DNA of 18,638 nt, taken from assembly GCA_022508635.1 (NCBI GenBank), contig JAFLUV010000022.1, positions 1 through 18,638 of the forward strand. Direction: 5' to 3'. Made by a program: the position numbers and the translations under genes. Under the pieces are notes generated by a model. The model did not search any database and was not told the DNA's origin. It saw only the letters and a list, made by a program, of their open reading frames with translations. This document shows, one piece after another, positions 14,931 through 18,638 of this stretch. The DNA comes from Prevotellaceae bacterium. Its GTDB lineage: Bacteria; Bacteroidota; Bacteroidia; Bacteroidales; Bacteroidaceae. The stretch's first letter is position 1, and each line of letters opens with the position of its first letter.

Positions 14931-16076
14931 ATGAGTTCTATAAAGTCTATAGGTCCGCAAGACGAACTCCGAGTAATAATAAGCGGTGGCGGTACAGGAG
15001 GTCATATCTTCCCTGCCATAAGCATTGCAGGTGCCCTGCGTGAGATACGCCCCGATATTAAAATTCTGTTCGTGGGTGCTGAGGGCAGGATGGAAATGCA
15101 GCGTGTGCCAGCTGCCGGTTACGAGATAGTAGGCCTGCCTGTGCGCGGCTTGCTCCGTCCTTTGTGGAGGTTGGGTAATATCAGTATTCTGAGAGACTAT
15201 TTGCGTAGCAAACGTATAGTGAAGCAGATATTACGCGATTTTCAACCGCATGTGGCAGTAGGGGTGGGTGGCTATGCCAGTTCTGCAACCTTAGGCGCAG
15301 CCTATGATATGGACATCCCTTGTCTTATTCAGGAGCAGAACAGCTATGCGGGTCTGACCAATAAGTCGTTATCGCGAAAAGCAAGTAAGATATGTGTGGC
15401 CTACGAGGGCATGGAACGTTTCTTCCCCAAAGACCGTATCCTGCTCACAGGCAATCCTGTGCGTCAAAATTTATTAGATACTTCTTTGACTCGCGAGGAA
15501 TGTGCCGCAACTTTTGGTCTTAATCCATCAAAGCCTACCATCCTGCTCGTCGGTGGCAGTCTGGGTGCACGTACTTTGAACGAGAGCATTATACGCAATC
15601 TCTCGCGTATTGCTGCTTCACCTGTGCAGTTCATTTGGCAGACGGGTAGTTACTACAAGAAAGAAATAGAGCGTTTAATCGATGTGAAGGGAAAGCCTGG
15701 CAATTTAGTTGTTACAGACTTTATCAGTCGCATGGATCAAGCTTATTGCCTGGCCGACCTTGTCATCAGTCGCGCAGGTGCTGGAAGTATCAGCGAGTTA
15801 TGCTTGCTGGGTAAGCCTTGTATCTTGGTGCCCAGTCCCAATGTGGCAGAAGATCATCAGACAAAAAATGCTCTTGCCCTCGTGAACCGTCAGGCAGCCC
15901 TACTTGTTCGCGATGCGGAAGCTCCGGAATTGCTCATCCCACTTGCTTTGGAAACTGTTGCCGATGTTAATAAACTTCAGAAACTCGGACAGAATATCTC
16001 AGAGATGGCACTACGTGACTCAGCACGCATCATTGCTGAGGAAGTCATAAAACTTGCACAACAAAGATTATCATGA
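14931..16076 (+). CDS. murG: Lipid II synthase MurG (UDP-GlcNAc transferase)
   Basis: Peripheral membrane glycosyltransferase (GT28) that adds GlcNAc to lipid I on the cytoplasmic face. From the ATG at 14931 the protein is 381 residues. Motifs: GGGTGGHIFPA (19-29), the glycine-rich GVGGYAS (111-117), IQEQNSYAG (133-141), GGSLGAR (208-214) and SRAGAGSISEL (280-290), followed by EDHQTKNA (307-314). I prefer ATG 14931, 5 nt past the ftsW stop; an in-frame TTG at 14907 would add eight residues and overlap ftsW by 19 nt, with no conserved residues gained. The stop overlaps the murC start by 4 nt (ATGA). Confidence 0.95.
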   Translation: MSSIKSIGPQDELRVIISGGGTGGHIFPAISIAGALREIRPDIKILFVGAEGRMEMQRVPAAGYEIVGLPVRGLLRPLWRLGNISILRDYLRSKRIVKQILRDFQPHVAVGVGGYASSATLGAAYDMDIPCLIQEQNSYAGLTNKSLSRKASKICVAYEGMERFFPKDRILLTGNPVRQNLLDTSLTREECAATFGLNPSKPTILLVGGSLGARTLNESIIRNLSRIAASPVQFIWQTGSYYKKEIERLIDVKGKPGNLVVTDFISRMDQAYCLADLVISRAGAGSISELCLLGKPCILVPSPNVAEDHQTKNALALVNRQAALLVRDAEAPELLIPLALETVADVNKLQKLGQNISEMALRDSARIIAEEVIKLAQQRLS

Positions 16077-17452
16077 ACATAGAGCAGATACACTCCGTCT
16101 ATTTTGTAGGTATTGGCGGCATTGGTATGAGCGCCATTGCCCGCTATTTTCTGCACTGCGGTATCACCGTATGTGGTTATGATCGTACGCCGAGCGATTT
16201 GACGCATCTGCTCTGTCAAGAGGGTGCACAGATACATTACGAGGATAATGTGGAGCTCATCCCTGCTTCCTGTCGTGATAGAGAATGCACGCTTATTATA
16301 TACACGCCGGCTATTCCCGCAGAACATTCAGAACTGACATATTTTCGCGAACATGGTTTTGAGGTGCAGAAGCGTGCTCAGGTACTTGGTACACTGACGT
16401 GTAGTCTCAAGGGGCTGTGCGTAGCAGGAACCCACGGAAAGACGACGACATCAAGCATGGCAGCACATTTGCTTCACCAGAGTCATGTGGACTGCAATGC
16501 TTTCCTGGGTGGGATCACTAAGAACTACGGCTCCAACTATATCTTGAGCAGTACGAGCCCCTTTGTTGTCATCGAGGCTGACGAGTTCGACCGCTCTTTC
16601 CACCATCTCACGCCTTATGCAAGCATTATTACGTCTACCGATGCGGATCACCTTGACATCTATGGCACAGAGGAGGCCTATTTGGAAAGTTTCCGGAAGT
16701 ATAGTCGCTTAATTTTGCCTGGTGGCTACCTTGTTATGCACACAGGGCTGAAGATGCAGGCTGATGTGCGAGAGGGAGTTACCGTTTATACATATAGTCG
16801 TGAGGCAGGCGATTTCCATGCCAAGAATGTCCGTATTGGCGACGGACGTATCACATTCGACCTCATTTCACCTTTTGGTAATATCTCGGGCATTGAGCTT
16901 GGTGTACCGGTCACAGTCAATATAGAGAACGGTATTGCTGCTATGGCACTGGCTCAGATAGCAGGGTGCACACCTTCCGAAATACGTGCTGGTATGCTCT
17001 CCTATGCTGGGGTGGAACGTCGATTCGACTTCCACATACGCACTCCCCGTATGGTTTACCTTAGTGACTATGCCCATCATCCGGAGGAGATACGTAGAAG
17101 TTTGGAGAGCTTGTGCGAGCTCTACCGAGGCCATCGTATCAAGGCTATTTTCCAACCGCATCTTTACAGTCGCACGCGCGATTTCTATCGTGAGTTTGCT
17201 GATGCCCTCTCTTTACTCGACGATGTCTGTATCATGGACATCTATCCTGCCCGCGAGATACCCCTTCCTGGTGTGACAAGCGCCCTTATCTATGATAACC
17301 TTCGTCCGGGCATCCGGCGGCAGATGTGTAGCGGGGATGAAATCTTTGACGTGGTACGGCAAGGTGGCTTTGATGTGCTTGTTACGCTTGGGGCAGGCGA
17401 TATAGAGGACTATGCTCCACAGATAACAAAAATACTACAACCTTTAGCATGA
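16073..17452 (+). CDS. murC: UDP-N-acetylmuramate:L-alanine ligase MurC
   Basis: First Mur ligase, adding L-alanine to UDP-MurNAc in the cytoplasm. The 459-residue protein shows the Rossmann loop FVGIGGIGMSAIA (11-23), the ATP loop GTHGKTTT (119-126), EADEFDRSF (168-176), STDADHLDIYG (188-198), DYAHHPEEI and the MurC-type IYPAREIP. The HGKTT loop and DYAHHP distinguish it from MurD and MurE. Start overlaps the murG stop by 4 nt (ATGA), and ftsQ begins 6 nt after its own stop, so translation is probably coupled through murG-murC-ftsQ. Confidence 0.97.
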   Translation: MNIEQIHSVYFVGIGGIGMSAIARYFLHCGITVCGYDRTPSDLTHLLCQEGAQIHYEDNVELIPASCRDRECTLIIYTPAIPAEHSELTYFREHGFEVQKRAQVLGTLTCSLKGLCVAGTHGKTTTSSMAAHLLHQSHVDCNAFLGGITKNYGSNYILSSTSPFVVIEADEFDRSFHHLTPYASIITSTDADHLDIYGTEEAYLESFRKYSRLILPGGYLVMHTGLKMQADVREGVTVYTYSREAGDFHAKNVRIGDGRITFDLISPFGNISGIELGVPVTVNIENGIAAMALAQIAGCTPSEIRAGMLSYAGVERRFDFHIRTPRMVYLSDYAHHPEEIRRSLESLCELYRGHRIKAIFQPHLYSRTRDFYREFADALSLLDDVCIMDIYPAREIPLPGVTSALIYDNLRPGIRRQMCSGDEIFDVVRQGGFDVLVTLGAGDIEDYAPQITKILQPLA

Positions 17453-17458
17453 AGACAG

Positions 17459-18205
17459 ATGAAGATAGTTTTTAAAATATTCCTGCTCCTGGCGGTAGTA
17501 GTATATCTTGTGGTTGCTGTTTTGAAGTTTGGTGCTCAAGCTGAAGATCGGATTTGCGAAGGGCTTTACATTGAGATTCCCGACAGCATTCCCAGCGATT
17601 TTGTTACCGAAGACTATATTCGTTCCATCCTGACTGCCAATCATATCTCGCCTGAAGGGATGAAGATAAGTGCCATCAATTTGGAGCAAATAGAAAAACT
17701 GATACTTGACGACTCACACATCGAGCATGCTTCTTGCTACTACACGGCATCGAGCAAGCTTTGTATTCGTATAGTGCCACAACAGCCTGTGCTGCACGTC
17801 ATCAGCCAGAAAGGCGAGGACTACTATTTGGCGAGCAATGGATTGACCATGCCGACCTCCAATTTCAATGTAGATTTGTGTGTGGCTACAGGCAATGTGA
17901 CGAAGCAGTTTGCCTCGGAACATCTGTTGGAGCTTGCACGCTACATCCACGATAATGCCTTCTGGAGTGAACAGATAGAGCAGATACACGTCGTAAGTCC
18001 CGAGCAGATAGAGCTCTATCCGCGAGTGGGACAGCATATCATCGAGTTAGGTAGTGTCGAAGGTTTCCGTGAGAAGTTCGACCGCTTGCGCCTCTTCTAT
18101 CGTGAGGGACTGGAGCGTGTGGGCTGGAATAAATACCGCACTATCAGCCTGGCTTACGACGGTCAGGTAGTATGTACCAAAGTCACAAATCATAAAAACA
18201 AGTAA
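17459..18205 (+). CDS. ftsQ: Cell division protein FtsQ
   Basis: Bitopic divisome protein, the periplasmic anchor of the FtsQ-FtsL-FtsB complex. The 248-residue product has a very short cytoplasmic end, one membrane span (about 4-24, IVFKIFLLLAVVVYLVVAVL) and a periplasmic part beginning with a POTRA-like domain (about 36-110; SIPSDFVTEDYIRSIL, EKLILDDSHIEHASCY) and ending in a beta-rich FtsQ domain (about 115-245). Sequence identity to proteobacterial FtsQ is low, so the call relies on topology, the POTRA-like pattern and the murC-ftsQ-ftsA order. It ends one base before the ftsA ATG. Confidence 0.9.
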   Translation: MKIVFKIFLLLAVVVYLVVAVLKFGAQAEDRICEGLYIEIPDSIPSDFVTEDYIRSILTANHISPEGMKISAINLEQIEKLILDDSHIEHASCYYTASSKLCIRIVPQQPVLHVISQKGEDYYLASNGLTMPTSNFNVDLCVATGNVTKQFASEHLLELARYIHDNAFWSEQIEQIHVVSPEQIELYPRVGQHIIELGSVEGFREKFDRLRLFYREGLERVGWNKYRTISLAYDGQVVCTKVTNHKNK

Positions 18206-18206
18206 T

Positions 18207-18638
18207 ATGGGAGCAGAAAAGGACATTATCATTGCGGTAGAGCTGGCATCGACAGCTATACGCGCCATTGCCGGCAAGAGGGAACCCGACGGTAGTATGC
18301 AGGTGTTGGCATTTGCCCAGGAGCAATCCTCCAACACGATTCGCAAAGGTATCATCGACAACATTGACAAGACGACACAGACCTTGACACGTGTTATTAA
18401 GACACTGGGCGAAAAGCTGGGAGTTCGCGTCAAGAGTATTTACATCGGTTTGGGTGGACAGTCGCTTCGTTCAGTGCATAATCGTGTGTTGTTGCAGTTC
18501 GATGGACGCGAGCTAATCTCGCACAAAACGATTGATAAGATGCACGACACGAACAACGGCGTAGTTTATCCCAATGCAGAGATTAAGGAAGTCGTGCCGC
18601 AGGAGTACATGATAGGCAGCCGCGACATTGTGGATCCC
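18207..18638 (+). CDS. ftsA: Cell division protein FtsA, partial (C-terminus outside window)
   Basis: Actin-like protein that tethers FtsZ filaments to the inner membrane. The window holds the first 144 codons and ends exactly on a codon boundary, still open. The start, KDIIIAVELASTAIRAIAGK (5-24), is the phosphate-1 strand-turn of the actin fold, and YIGLGGQSLRSVHNR (about 88-102) matches the FtsA segment at the entry to the SHS2 (1C) domain. The gene begins 1 nt after the ftsQ stop. ftsZ is expected next, outside the window. Confidence 0.93.
   Translation, partial: MGAEKDIIIAVELASTAIRAIAGKREPDGSMQVLAFAQEQSSNTIRKGIIDNIDKTTQTLTRVIKTLGEKLGVRVKSIYIGLGGQSLRSVHNRVLLQFDGRELISHKTIDKMHDTNNGVVYPNAEIKEVVPQEYMIGSRDIVDP

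Overview
The window looks like chromosomal DNA from a Bacteroidales bacterium, most likely Prevotellaceae. The evidence is the Bacteroidetes-type promoter elements (-7 TAnnTTTG with a TTTG-like -33 box 20 bp upstream), a type III glutamine synthetase, a small secreted protein with a Por/T9SS-like C-terminal tail, and a division and cell wall (dcw) cluster in Bacteroidetes style (FtsL-like protein of the Bacteroidetes type, PASTA-tailed FtsI, no murF between murE and mraY). The genus is an inference from overall flavour, not from a marker gene.

Layout. (1) Positions 1-1423, minus strand: the N-terminal 474 residues of glutamine synthetase III (glnN), cut by the window edge. (2) Positions 1424-2006: non-coding. 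It holds a good glnN promoter giving a leader of about 220 nt, an array of ACTTAACT-type direct and inverted repeats, and a hairpin just downstream of the next gene. (3) Positions 2007-4767, minus strand: a two-gene carbohydrate unit. Its first gene encodes a secreted beta-sandwich-like protein of unknown function with a T9SS-like tail. Its second gene encodes a secreted GH127-type beta-L-arabinofuranosidase with the ExC...CC cysteine/zinc site intact. (4) Positions 4768-5330: a divergent non-coding region with promoters in both directions and, over the mraZ promoter, tandem TGTGGGGAAT repeats that match the known MraZ operator layout. (5) Positions 5331-18638, plus strand: the dcw cluster mraZ-rsmH-ftsL-ftsI-murE-mraY-murD-ftsW-murG-murC-ftsQ-ftsA. 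The genes are tightly packed and several overlap or nearly touch. ftsA is cut by the window end.

How it works together. MurC, MurD and MurE build UDP-MurNAc-tripeptide in the cytoplasm (MurF must be encoded elsewhere). MraY makes lipid I and MurG makes lipid II. FtsW polymerises the glycan and FtsI cross-links it at the septum. FtsL and FtsQ form the periplasmic scaffold, and FtsA ties FtsZ to the membrane. RsmH modifies 16S rRNA, and MraZ probably represses the whole operon through the repeats at its promoter.

Most of the window is well-understood core biology, and I see no mobile element, CRISPR array, tRNA or rRNA. The parts most worth a second look are the MraZ operator and its distant inverted copy, the MraY variant in which the usual HHHF motif reads HDTF, the small T9SS-like protein paired with the GH127 enzyme, and the repeat array upstream of glnN.
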